A stretch of 64,000 nucleotides of DNA, from contig NZ_JAEMHL010000004.1 of assembly GCF_016458305.1 (NCBI RefSeq), positions 62,001 to 126,000 of the forward strand, given 5' to 3'. Positions 33,390-40,194 of the stretch are shown one piece after another (the stretch's first letter is position 1; each line of letters begins with the position of its first letter). The DNA is from Geomonas anaerohicana (GTDB lineage: Bacteria; Desulfobacterota; Desulfuromonadia; Geobacterales; Geobacteraceae). A program made the position numbers and the translations under genes. Below the pieces are notes generated by a model. That model worked only from the letters and a program-made list of their open reading frames with translations, was not told the origin of the DNA and did not search any database.

Positions 33390-33576
33390 TTCCTTTCCGC
33401 TGTCATCCGCTCCTATCCCGCTCAAAATCGAACCTTTTCCAACTACCCCCTCGCCCTCCGGGAGAGGGAATGCAGGCCACTGCAGCCCCGAATTGCGCCC
33501 CCACCTTTTTCGGCTACTATTTTCGGGTTGCCCGCGCGGCCGCAACCCGCACCCGCCGGGAGGAAAGGGGAAGACC

Positions 33577-34782
33577 ATGCTGGTAGTGGAAGAGTTTCAC
33601 GGCACTCAGGTGACGCAGCAACGGGTCGAGATGGTGGAGCGCAAGGGGACCGGCCACCCCGACCAGATCTGCGACTGCATCATGGACTCCATCTCGGTCG
33701 CGCTGTCCCAGGCTTACCTCTCCGAGTTCGGCACGATCCTGCATCACAACATCGACAAGGGGCTCCTGGCCGCCGGCCGGGTCGAACTGCGCTTCGGCGG
33801 AGGCGAGGTGATCGAGCCGATGGAGTTGACCATCGGCGACCGGGCCACCTTCAGCGTGGCAGACAAGGAGATCCCGGTGCACGACATCGCCGTCGGCGCC
33901 GCGAAGGATTGGATCTCGCGCAACCTGCGCCACGTGGACCCCGAGCGCCATGTCAGCTATCGGCTCAAGCTGGCCCCGGGTTCTCGCGAGTTGACCGACA
34001 TATTCGCGCGTCCCGGCGCGGTGATGGGGGCCAACGACACCTCGGCCGCCGTCGGCTATTACCCCTTGAGCCCGACCGAGCGCGCCGTGCTCACCCTGGA
34101 GCGGGAGCTGAACGGCGCACGGTTCAAGACGCTCTTCCCCGAGACAGGTGAGGACGTCAAGGTGATGGGGCTCAGAAACGGGGACGACCTGGATATCACC
34201 GTGGCCATGCCGCTTCTTGCCGAGGGGATCAAGTCGGAGCGGGAATACTTCGAGAGAAAGCACGCCGTCGAGATGGAGATGGGTGACTTCCTGGAGCGCG
34301 AGTGCCGCGGCTTCGGGCGGGTCCGGGTGCACTACAACACGCTGGACCAAGCCGGGCGCGGCCTTGCCGGGGTCTACCTCTCACTCCTGGGCACCTCGGC
34401 CGAGGACGCCGACTCCGGACAGGTCGGGCGGGGCAACCGCGTCAACGGCCTGATCCCCATTGCGCGCGCCATCGGCACCGAGGCCGCCGCGGGTAAGAAT
34501 CCCATGAGCCACGTCGGCAAGATCTACAACGTGTTGTCGCACCGGATGGCGCAGGAGATCTGCACGTCGGTGGCCGGCGTGGAGGGCGCGTACGTGATGC
34601 TCTTGAGCCGGATCGGCGAGCCGGTCGACCGGCCGCAGATGGCCAGCGCCCAACTGGTCATGGAACCAGGGCGCAGCGTGACCGAGGTCGAGGGAAAGGT
34701 GCGGGAGGTCATGCAGCGCCAACTATCTGGCATCACGGAGTTCTGCCATGCCCTGGCGCGGGGCGATTTCCCGGTCTGTTAA
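33577..34782 (+). CDS. S-adenosylmethionine synthetase, archaeal (AdoMet_Synthase) type
   Basis: ATP:methionine adenosyltransferase of 401 residues, of the archaeal class rather than the bacterial MetK class. The archaeal-type start MVERKGTGHPDQICDCIMDS, HHNIDKGLLAAGRVELRFGG, GANDTSAAVGYYPLSPTER, ETGEDVKVMGLRNGDDLDIT, GTSAEDADSGQVGRGNRVNG and NPMSHVGKIYNVLSHRMAQE are all characteristic. It carries a normal GTGHPD motif with intact acidic residues, so it should be active. The ATG at 33577 follows GGGAGGAAAGGGG; the longer frame from 33493 is unlikely. Archaeal-type MATs are patchy in bacteria and often explained by horizontal transfer (general knowledge). Whether a bacterial metK also exists lies outside the window. 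Confidence 0.92.
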   Translation: MLVVEEFHGTQVTQQRVEMVERKGTGHPDQICDCIMDSISVALSQAYLSEFGTILHHNIDKGLLAAGRVELRFGGGEVIEPMELTIGDRATFSVADKEIPVHDIAVGAAKDWISRNLRHVDPERHVSYRLKLAPGSRELTDIFARPGAVMGANDTSAAVGYYPLSPTERAVLTLERELNGARFKTLFPETGEDVKVMGLRNGDDLDITVAMPLLAEGIKSEREYFERKHAVEMEMGDFLERECRGFGRVRVHYNTLDQAGRGLAGVYLSLLGTSAEDADSGQVGRGNRVNGLIPIARAIGTEAAAGKNPMSHVGKIYNVLSHRMAQEICTSVAGVEGAYVMLLSRIGEPVDRPQMASAQLVMEPGRSVTEVEGKVREVMQRQLSGITEFCHALARGDFPVC

Positions 34783-34903
34783 AAATTCGCTAAAGACCGG
34801 GGCTTTCCTGCCGAATGCATTTATACGCATCTTTATCTACCTGGTCTTCTTTCGTCAGGTGCTGGACTACGCTACCTAATCGATGCGGTGAGGAGGACGG
34901 AAC

Positions 34904-35404
34904 ATGGGGCTTGATGCAGCGGTACTCAGTGAAGCCAACACCACCGAGGACGAAGTCAGGAAAACGATTGCGGATATCACCAAGGGGGTCTTCTCCACCA
35001 TGGTGATGCTGGAGGTGGTCGACGAGCCTCCCCTGGCAGAACCGGTCTTGACCTTTCATGAAACGGTGACCAGCATGGTGGGCCTGGCCGGCAGCCACTC
35101 CGGCATCCTGGCCATCCACTGCCCTAAGAAACTGGCCCTGCAGGTCACTTCCAATATGCTGGGCATGGACGTCACCGAAGTCGACGAGGATGTCAACGAT
35201 GCCATGGGTGAGATCGCCAACATGGTGGGGGGCGACGTGAAGCACATCTTCTCTCCCAAGGGCGCCGACATCAACCTCTCCATACCGACGGTCATCTACG
35301 GCAATGACTACGCCTTGGAGAGCATCTCCAGTGCCGAGTCGCTGGTGATGCCCTTCGTCTGCGGCGAGGAGCGTTTCCTGCTCTCGTTCAAGATCGGCAA
35401 GTAG
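34904..35404 (+). CDS. cheX: CheX-like CheY-P phosphatase
   Basis: A 166-residue CheC/CheX-family protein. The family motif DAMGEIANMVGGDVK carries the Glu and Asn used in catalysis (ExxN), and the fold's alternating strands and long helix are visible around it (LAIHCPKKLALQVTSNMLGM, INLSIPTVIYGND). The length fits CheX, which removes phosphate from CheY or related response regulators. No other chemotaxis gene is next to it; a lone CheX is common in Geobacter-type genomes and may serve other phospho-signalling. It starts after GGAGGACGGAAC and ends at a terminator. Confidence 0.87.
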   Translation: MGLDAAVLSEANTTEDEVRKTIADITKGVFSTMVMLEVVDEPPLAEPVLTFHETVTSMVGLAGSHSGILAIHCPKKLALQVTSNMLGMDVTEVDEDVNDAMGEIANMVGGDVKHIFSPKGADINLSIPTVIYGNDYALESISSAESLVMPFVCGEERFLLSFKIGK

Positions 35405-35426
35405 CCTTTTGCTTACAGAGTTGTCT

Positions 35427-35468
35427 ACCGGCAGCGGCCACCACAGCGGTGGCCGCTGTTTGTTTTTG
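35427..35468 (+). terminator. Intrinsic terminator after cheX
   Basis: Stem CAGCGGCCACC (35432-35442) with GGTGGCCGCTG (35448-35458) and a 5-nt loop, then TTTGTTTTTG. Confidence 0.88.
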
Positions 35469-35632
35469 TCGGGACAGCTGCCTTAGGTCCCCACCCCTGC
35501 TGCCATCACTTTCATATCTTGCGGCTTCACCCACCCCCCCGACCCCCTCCCGTCAAGGGAGGGGGAAGACGCTATTGATTACCTTGTCGCTTGTCGTACC
35601 CGCGCGCTTGAACGGTTTACTCCATCAAAAGG

Positions 35633-35661
35633 TTGACAAGGTGGCGGTTAGCGTTGAAAAT
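35633..35661 (+). promoter_or_regulatory. Predicted sigma-70 promoter of the CNNM/CBS gene
   Basis: TTGACA (35633-35638), 17-bp spacer, GAAAAT (35656-35661); perfect -35 box, weaker -10. It lies 69 bp before the TTG start at 35730. Confidence 0.5.
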
Positions 35662-35729
35662 GAGCAACTGTTGATTTTGGAACGTCCGTGGAGCAACGCG
35701 GGCGGGCCATGAACTAATCCGGAGGGTCA

Positions 35730-37055
35730 TTGGACACCGTCTTTGTCGAACTGCTGGTCATCGCCGTCCTCATCCTGCTGAACGGTTTTTTCTCCTGCGC
35801 CGAATTCGCCATCATCTCCATTCGTAAAAGCAGGGTCGCGCAACTGGTCGCCCTGGGGGACCAGCGGGCCGCGCTGGTGGAGTCGCTGCAAAACGATCCG
35901 CACCGCCTACTCGCCATCGTGCAGATCGGGGTCACGGTAGTCGGCTCGACCGCCTCGGCGGTGGGCGGCGTCATCGCCGTTGACTACATCCGACCCGTGC
36001 TGCAGGTCTCCCCCATCGCCATGGTTCGCAACGCCGCCGAACCGCTCGCCATCGGCATCGTGGTCAGTGCCATCTCCTACCTGCAACTGATCCTTGGGGA
36101 ACTGGTCCCCAAGACGGCGGGGTTGCAGTACGCCGAACCGGTTGCCCTGCGGGTGGTGAAGTCCATCACCGTTCTGGCCCGGGTGGCGGGGGTGTTGGTG
36201 TCGTTTCTCAGTTATTCCACCAAGTTCACCCTGGCCCTGTTCGGATTGAAGGGTGAGGGAAAAGCCTTCATGACCCGCGAGGAGGTGCAGCACATCGTCG
36301 CCGAGGGGCATGAAAGCGGCATCTTCAGCGAGACCGAGCACACCTTCATCGACAACCTATTCGACTTCACCCACACCGCGGTGCGCGAGGTGATGGTGCC
36401 GCGCACCCGCGTGGTCGCCTTCGACCTCAACCTCTCCAACGAAGAGATCCTGAACGGGGTGCTGGACAACATGTACTCCCGCTACCCCGTTTATCTCGGC
36501 AGCATAGAGGAGACGGTGGGCTTCATCCACGGCAAGGACTTGCTGGGGCGCATGGTGCGCGAGCCCGACTTCGACATCCGTTCCATCGTGCGTCCGCCGG
36601 TGTTCGTCCCCGAGGGGAAGAAGGTGAGCGACCTGTTGAAGGAGATGCAGAAAACGCGGGTGCATATGGCGTTCGTGGTGGACGAGTACGGCAGCATCAG
36701 CGGTATCGTCACCACCGAGGATTTGCTCGAGGAGCTGGTGGGCGAGATAGAGGACGAGCATGACGTGGGGGAACCGAGCCGGGTGCAGGTGCTGGCGGAC
36801 GGGAGTTTCCTGGTCGATGCCCTGATCTCCATTTCGGATCTTGAAGACCTCCTGGAGATCGACCTGGGCGACGATCTTCCCTACGACACGCTGGCGGGGC
36901 TCATCCTGAACCGGATCGGCCGTTTTCCGGAGCAGGGCGAGACGGTGGCATTGGGCGAGTATCTGCTGACCTGCGAAGAAGTGACCCGCACCGGCATCAC
37001 CCAGGTGCGGATTGTGAAGAAAGACCAGGGGCAAGAAGCAGGGACTAGGGATTAG
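35730..37055 (+). CDS. CNNM/hemolysin-like transporter with CBS pair and CorC_HlyC domain
   Basis: Inner-membrane protein of 441 residues in the HlyC/CorC (CNNM) family, implicated in Mg2+/Co2+ transport or efflux. The N-terminal CNNM (DUF21) domain (about 1-185) has four hydrophobic segments and FFSCAEFAIISIRKSRV. It is followed by VMVPRTRVVAFDLNLSNEEI as the first CBS motif and VHMAFVVDEYGSISGIVTTE as the second (about 215-340). The C-terminal CorC_HlyC domain starts near 355 (LADGSFLVDALISISDLEDL). The start is a TTG at 35730 with GGAGG 5 nt upstream; no ATG is near. It is followed by tandem repeats and a terminator. Confidence 0.9.
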   Translation: MDTVFVELLVIAVLILLNGFFSCAEFAIISIRKSRVAQLVALGDQRAALVESLQNDPHRLLAIVQIGVTVVGSTASAVGGVIAVDYIRPVLQVSPIAMVRNAAEPLAIGIVVSAISYLQLILGELVPKTAGLQYAEPVALRVVKSITVLARVAGVLVSFLSYSTKFTLALFGLKGEGKAFMTREEVQHIVAEGHESGIFSETEHTFIDNLFDFTHTAVREVMVPRTRVVAFDLNLSNEEILNGVLDNMYSRYPVYLGSIEETVGFIHGKDLLGRMVREPDFDIRSIVRPPVFVPEGKKVSDLLKEMQKTRVHMAFVVDEYGSISGIVTTEDLLEELVGEIEDEHDVGEPSRVQVLADGSFLVDALISISDLEDLLEIDLGDDLPYDTLAGLILNRIGRFPEQGETVALGEYLLTCEEVTRTGITQVRIVKKDQGQEAGTRD

Positions 37056-37105
37056 GGACTGGGGACTGGGGACTGGGGACTGGGGACTGGGGACTGGGGA
37101 CTGGG
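37041..37105. repeat. 7-bp tandem repeat array (GGGGACT)n
   Basis: After GGGACTAGGGATTAGGGACT the unit GGGGACT repeats about seven more times to 37105. Related reverse-orientation 'ctagtccctagcccctg' text is at 37169-37200 and again at 45159-45195. Confidence 0.85.
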
Positions 37106-37137
37106 TCGACGGGACTTAGGCTGTAAACTGACGGCAC

Positions 37138-37166
37138 GAGGCGGGCATCAAGCCCGCCTTTGTTGT
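37138..37166. terminator. Intrinsic terminator
   Basis: Stem GGCGGGC (37140-37146) with GCCCGCC (37152-37158), then TTTGTTGTTT. It separates the CNNM gene (+) from the convergent terC gene (-). Confidence 0.75.
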
Positions 37167-37202
37167 TTCTAGCCCCCAGCCGCTAGTCCCTAGCCCCTGC
37201 CT

Positions 37203-38123
37203 TTATCCCCTGTGTCTTTTCCCCGCCACTATGGATGTCAGTATGGAAATAGTCAGGGCGCCGATGATGACTCCCAGGGAGAGCTGCAGCGGGATCTCGA
37301 CCAGGTTGGACAGGAGCATCTTGGAACCCACGAAAGCGAGGATCACGGAAACCCCGAGCTTCAGGTGGGCGAACATCTCCATGACGTTGGCCAGCAGGTA
37401 GTACAGCGAGCGCAGCCCCATGATGGCGAAGACGTTGGAGCTGTACACGATGAAGGGGTCATGGGTTACCGCGAGCACCGCAGGGATGGAGTCGACGGCG
37501 AAGATGACGTCGGTCGACTCGACCACGACCAGGGTCAGGAACAGCGGCGTGGCGGCCCAGATGCCGCGCCTTCTGATGAAGAAGTGGTCACCGCGCGCAC
37601 GCTTGGTGATGGGGACGAAGCGCCGCACCAGCCGTACCAGCGGGTTGTGCTCCGGGTGGACCTCCTCGTCGCCGCCGAACGCCATCTTGAACCCGGTGTA
37701 GATCAGCACCGCGCCGAACACGTAGATCATCCAGTGGAAACGCTCGATGAGCTCTATGCCCACCACGATGAAGATGCCCCGCATCACCAGCGCGCCGATG
37801 ATCCCCCACTTCAGTATCTTGGGCTGGTGCGCCCTCGACACCTTGAAATACGAGAAGATCATGATGAACACGAAGAGGTTGTCGACGGAGAGTGACTCCT
37901 CGATGATGTAGCCGGTGAGGAACTCCAGCGCCTTCGCCGACCCCAGCACGTTCCAGACGCCGACGTTGAAGGCCATGGCGAGACCGACCCATACTGCCGT
38001 CCAGGCCAGCGCCTCGCGGAACCCGATCTCGTGACTCTTCCTGTTGAAGACGAAGAGGTCCAGGATGAACATCACGGTAATGATCCCTGCGAAGGCGATC
38101 CACATCATCTCTCTGTTGGTCAA
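37203..38123 (-). CDS. TerC family membrane protein (Alx/YkoY-like), predicted Mn2+ exporter
   Basis: Integral membrane protein of 306 residues with about nine hydrophobic segments. The family acidic signatures are IIEESLSVDNLFVFIMIFSY around residue 82 and VVESTDVIFAVDSIPAVLAV around residue 205. TerC/Alx proteins export Mn2+ or supply it to secreted enzymes, and yybP-ykoY Mn riboswitches usually precede them. Here the riboswitch precedes htpX, whose stop is 12 bp ahead of this gene, so the two are co-transcribed. An in-frame ATG also occurs a few residues after the first; the first has GGAGGGAG nearby. Confidence 0.92.
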   Translation of the reverse strand: MTNREMMWIAFAGIITVMFILDLFVFNRKSHEIGFREALAWTAVWVGLAMAFNVGVWNVLGSAKALEFLTGYIIEESLSVDNLFVFIMIFSYFKVSRAHQPKILKWGIIGALVMRGIFIVVGIELIERFHWMIYVFGAVLIYTGFKMAFGGDEEVHPEHNPLVRLVRRFVPITKRARGDHFFIRRRGIWAATPLFLTLVVVESTDVIFAVDSIPAVLAVTHDPFIVYSSNVFAIMGLRSLYYLLANVMEMFAHLKLGVSVILAFVGSKMLLSNLVEIPLQLSLGVIIGALTISILTSIVAGKRHRG

Positions 38124-38135
38124 AACTCCCTCCGG

Positions 38136-38975
38136 TTAATGCCCCATCTGCTCCAGTCGGGCGATACGCTCCTCCATCGGGGGGTGCGTGGAAAAAAGCT
38201 GCATCAGCATCCCAGCGCTAAGTGGGTTGACGATGAACATGTGCGCGGTCGCCGGTCGTGCCTCTTCCATGGGCAGGGCCCGTGACGCCTGGTCCAGCTT
38301 CCTGAGCGCGTTGGCCAGGGAGCGCGGCTTTCCGCAGAGCCTGGCGCCACTTTCGTCGGCCAGGTACTCGCGGCTCCTGGAAACGGCGAGCTGGATCAGC
38401 ATGGCGGCGATAGGCGCGATGATGGCGAGTGCCAGGCCGCCCCAGCCCCCACCTTCCTCGTCGTCCCTGCGGCCGCCGAAGATGGCTGCCCACTGGACCA
38501 TGTTGGCCAGCATGGAGATGGCGCCCGCTATGGTTGCGGCGATGCTGGATATGAGGATGTCGCGGTTGGCGACGTGGCTCAGTTCATGCGCCATCACCCC
38601 TTCCATCTCTTCGGGAGTGAGGATGCGCAGGATCCCCTCTGTCGCGGCGACTGCCGCGTGGTCCGGGTTCCTGCCGGTGGCGAAGGCGTTGGGGCTCTCC
38701 GATGGGATGATGTAGACCCGGGGCATGGGGAGCCCCCCCTGCATGGCGAGCCTCCTGATCATGCCGTAGAAGGCCGGGTTCTCCGCCTCGGTGATCTCCT
38801 GGGCTCCGTACATGCGCAGCACGATCTTGTCGGAGAACCAGTAGGAGAAGAGGTTCATGGCGCAGGCCATTATGAAGGCGAAGTACATGCCGCCCCGGCC
38901 GCCGATGGCGCTTCCCAGAGCCACCATGATCAGCGTGAGCGTAGTGAGCAGGACCGCTGTTTTGAATCGGTTCAT
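38136..38975 (-). CDS. htpX: HtpX zinc metalloprotease
   Basis: Inner-membrane zinc protease (M48B) of 279 residues that degrades damaged membrane proteins, as E. coli HtpX does with FtsH. Two N-terminal hydrophobic segments (about 6-25 and 30-50), the catalytic [19 protein letters not shown] with HExxH near residue 130, two later helices (about 145-165 and 180-200), and the third ligand region [17 protein letters not shown] are present. The start has AAGGAGGTACGTC upstream. It is the first gene after a manganese riboswitch, followed 12 bp later by a TerC-family gene. HtpX itself is usually regulated by Cpx-type stress, so Mn control is unusual. Confidence 0.93.
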   Translation of the reverse strand: MNRFKTAVLLTTLTLIMVALGSAIGGRGGMYFAFIMACAMNLFSYWFSDKIVLRMYGAQEITEAENPAFYGMIRRLAMQGGLPMPRVYIIPSESPNAFATGRNPDHAAVAATEGILRILTPEEMEGVMAHELSHVANRDILISSIAATIAGAISMLANMVQWAAIFGGRRDDEEGGGWGGLALAIIAPIAAMLIQLAVSRSREYLADESGARLCGKPRSLANALRKLDQASRALPMEEARPATAHMFIVNPLSAGMLMQLFSTHPPMEERIARLEQMGH

Positions 38976-39003
38976 GACGTACCTCCTTGCCGTGTCGCGT
39001 GGT

Positions 39004-39052
39004 CAAATAAAAAGACCTTTACCCAGGCGCGCTTGCACTGGATAAAGGTCTT
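39004..39052 (-). terminator. Expression-platform terminator of the Mn riboswitch
   Basis: Read leftward, AAGACCTTTA (39052-39043) and TAAAGGTCTT (39021-39012) form a 10-bp stem extended by the CCAG/CTGG pairs, followed by TTTTTATTT. The 5' arm is shared with the 3' strand of aptamer P1, so folding of the aptamer and of the terminator are mutually exclusive. Confidence 0.88.
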
Positions 39053-39155
39053 GCCTGCTCTGACAGGATTGTCATGCCCCATGTCCGGGCCTGGGCGGCC
39101 GTCTTGACGAACACGGGTCGGTTGCGGTGCCAACCGTTGGCTACTCCCCTTTACC
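39040..39155 (-). ncRNA. yybP-ykoY manganese riboswitch aptamer
   Basis: Read leftward from 39155 the RNA begins GGTAAAGGGGAGTAGCC, the near-invariant 5' signature (P1 strand plus the metal-site loop GGGGAGUAGC). It continues with hairpins in the middle and TGACAATCCTGTCAGAGCAG, and ends GCAAGACCTTTATCC, the conserved metal-site and P1 partner strand. GGTAAAGG pairs with CCTTTATCC. Mn2+-bound aptamers of this class (RF00080) usually turn genes on by blocking a terminator, and that terminator overlaps P1 here. It controls htpX-terC. Confidence is high because both metal-binding internal loops match the known consensus. Confidence 0.92.
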
Positions 39156-39162
39156 ATCATGA

Positions 39163-39191
39163 AATATAGGTAAGGGAGGCAGTGGTGTCAA
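39163..39191 (-). promoter_or_regulatory. Strong predicted sigma-70 promoter of the Mn riboswitch-htpX-terC operon
   Basis: On the minus strand TTGACA (39191-39186), 17-bp spacer and TATATT (39168-39163); the -35 box is a consensus match. The predicted start near 39156 coincides with the aptamer 5' end, giving a leader of about 180 nt. Confidence 0.8.
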
Positions 39192-39228
39192 CCGTTTCTT
39201 TTCCCTCCTTATGCGGGGAAATGTGGTC

Positions 39229-39804
39229 TTACCCGGCGATGCTCTCTGTGAGCAGGATCGCGTCGGCCAGCTGCCGCATGGAGATCCTGCGGTCCATGGC
39301 GAGCCGCTGCATCCTGCGGAAAGCCTCGGCCTCGGACAGCTTGTCACGCTCCATGAGCCGTCCCTTGGCCTTCTCGATCACCTTGCGGCTTTCGATGCTC
39401 TCCTTGAGGGAAGAGACTTCTTCCTTGAGCCGCTCCACCCGCCGCGCCGCCGCGATGGACAGGACCAGTGCCGCCACCAGTTCCTCCTCCCGGACCGGCT
39501 TGGCCAGGACCGTGGAAACCGCGGACTCGCCCCAGGTCTGCACATCCCCCAAGTCGCAGCTCTCCGCGATCATCACGATCGGGAGGCTCAGCTTGTCCCA
39601 TAGCCTTTTCACCGCGCCCACGATCTCCTGGTCGCCGGCGCTGAATTCGACCACGGCGACTTCCGGATGGTTGGCCAGGGCCTCGCTCAACAGCTCGCTG
39701 GCACTGCCGGACGCTATTATTTCAGCAAAACCTCGCTCCCTCAGCCTGTTTTTTAGGCTCTCCAGAAGCTCCTCGTCGCGAATGTACAGGACCGCTTTTC
39801 CCAT
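39229..39804 (-). CDS. ANTAR-domain RNA-binding response regulator
   Basis: A 191-residue protein with an N-terminal receiver-like domain (VLYIRDEELLESLKNRLRER start, then ALANHPEVAVVEFSAGDQE and VLAKPVREEELVAALVLSIA). A coiled-coil linker follows (about 122-140), then a C-terminal ANTAR three-helix bundle (KVIEKAKGRLMERDKLSEAE, then RRMQRLAMDRRISMRQLADA). ANTAR domains bind dual hexanucleotide stem-loops and antiterminate transcription. The receiver lacks a clear aspartate at the phosphorylation position (VAVVEFSAGDQE), so phosphorylation is uncertain. The ATG at 39804 has GGGGTG 7 nt upstream; a GTG at 39813 is also in frame. No kinase is adjacent. Confidence 0.85.
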   Translation of the reverse strand: MGKAVLYIRDEELLESLKNRLRERGFAEIIASGSASELLSEALANHPEVAVVEFSAGDQEIVGAVKRLWDKLSLPIVMIAESCDLGDVQTWGESAVSTVLAKPVREEELVAALVLSIAAARRVERLKEEVSSLKESIESRKVIEKAKGRLMERDKLSEAEAFRRMQRLAMDRRISMRQLADAILLTESIAG

Positions 39805-40194
39805 GATTTTCACCCCCTTACGACGATTGGAACTGCCCCGACTGGACAGGTTACCCGGTTAAAGAGCATAGAGCGTTCCAAAAACGTCCTGATCGGGAAT
39901 GATCTTATGCCAGATGTGTCCGCATCCCCTCTCCTGTCCAGCTCTCCCCCTCCCGCAAGGGGAGGGGGCCCCCTTAGGGCGGCTGCAACATGCTGGCAGC
40001 AAACGCTGCTCACCCGCTCTCCCGGAGGGAGAGGGACTGTGCATAAATTGCCTGCCGTTTGCCGCTAATTTCATTAATGTTTTGGACCCGAGAGCCGATA
40101 ATGTGGCTATGCCCCTGCAAGCGGCGGGGCAGCCGCTGCGACATTGCCACGTGCCGCAGCGGGACCTGGCACCCTCCGGTAGCCAAAGGAGCCC
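39805..40194. other. 390-bp intergenic region between the ANTAR regulator and the PAS kinase
   Basis: Divergent upstream region. It holds CCCTCCCGCAAGGGGAGGG and CTCTCCCGGAGGGAGAGGG palindromic repeats (39951-40032) and a moderately AT-rich stretch (40038-40080) that may house a promoter, although no good box pair was found. A GC-rich segment (40110-40180) leads to the AAAGGAG before the kinase. No gene is seen in it. Confidence 0.6.

Larger units (their letters stand above)
35405..35729. other. 325-bp intergenic region: terminator, G/C-run repeat, promoter
   Basis: Contains the terminator at 35427-35468, a CCCCCTCCCGTC/AAGGGAGGGGG-type repeat near 35540-35570, and the promoter for the next gene at 35633-35661. 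The frame open over 35449-35712 has no ribosome-binding site and no family resemblance and is not annotated. Confidence 0.6.

Noticed and set aside
33390-33576. A SAM riboswitch ahead of the SAM synthetase or the metY gene
   Set aside because: Neither leader shows a SAM-I or SAM-II consensus. The 33520-33560 GGGTTGC/GCAACCC hairpin is only a simple stem.
35449-35712. An 87-codon open frame after cheX
   Set aside because: No ribosome-binding site, low-complexity Pro/Ser content and overlap with the terminator and promoter of the neighbours.
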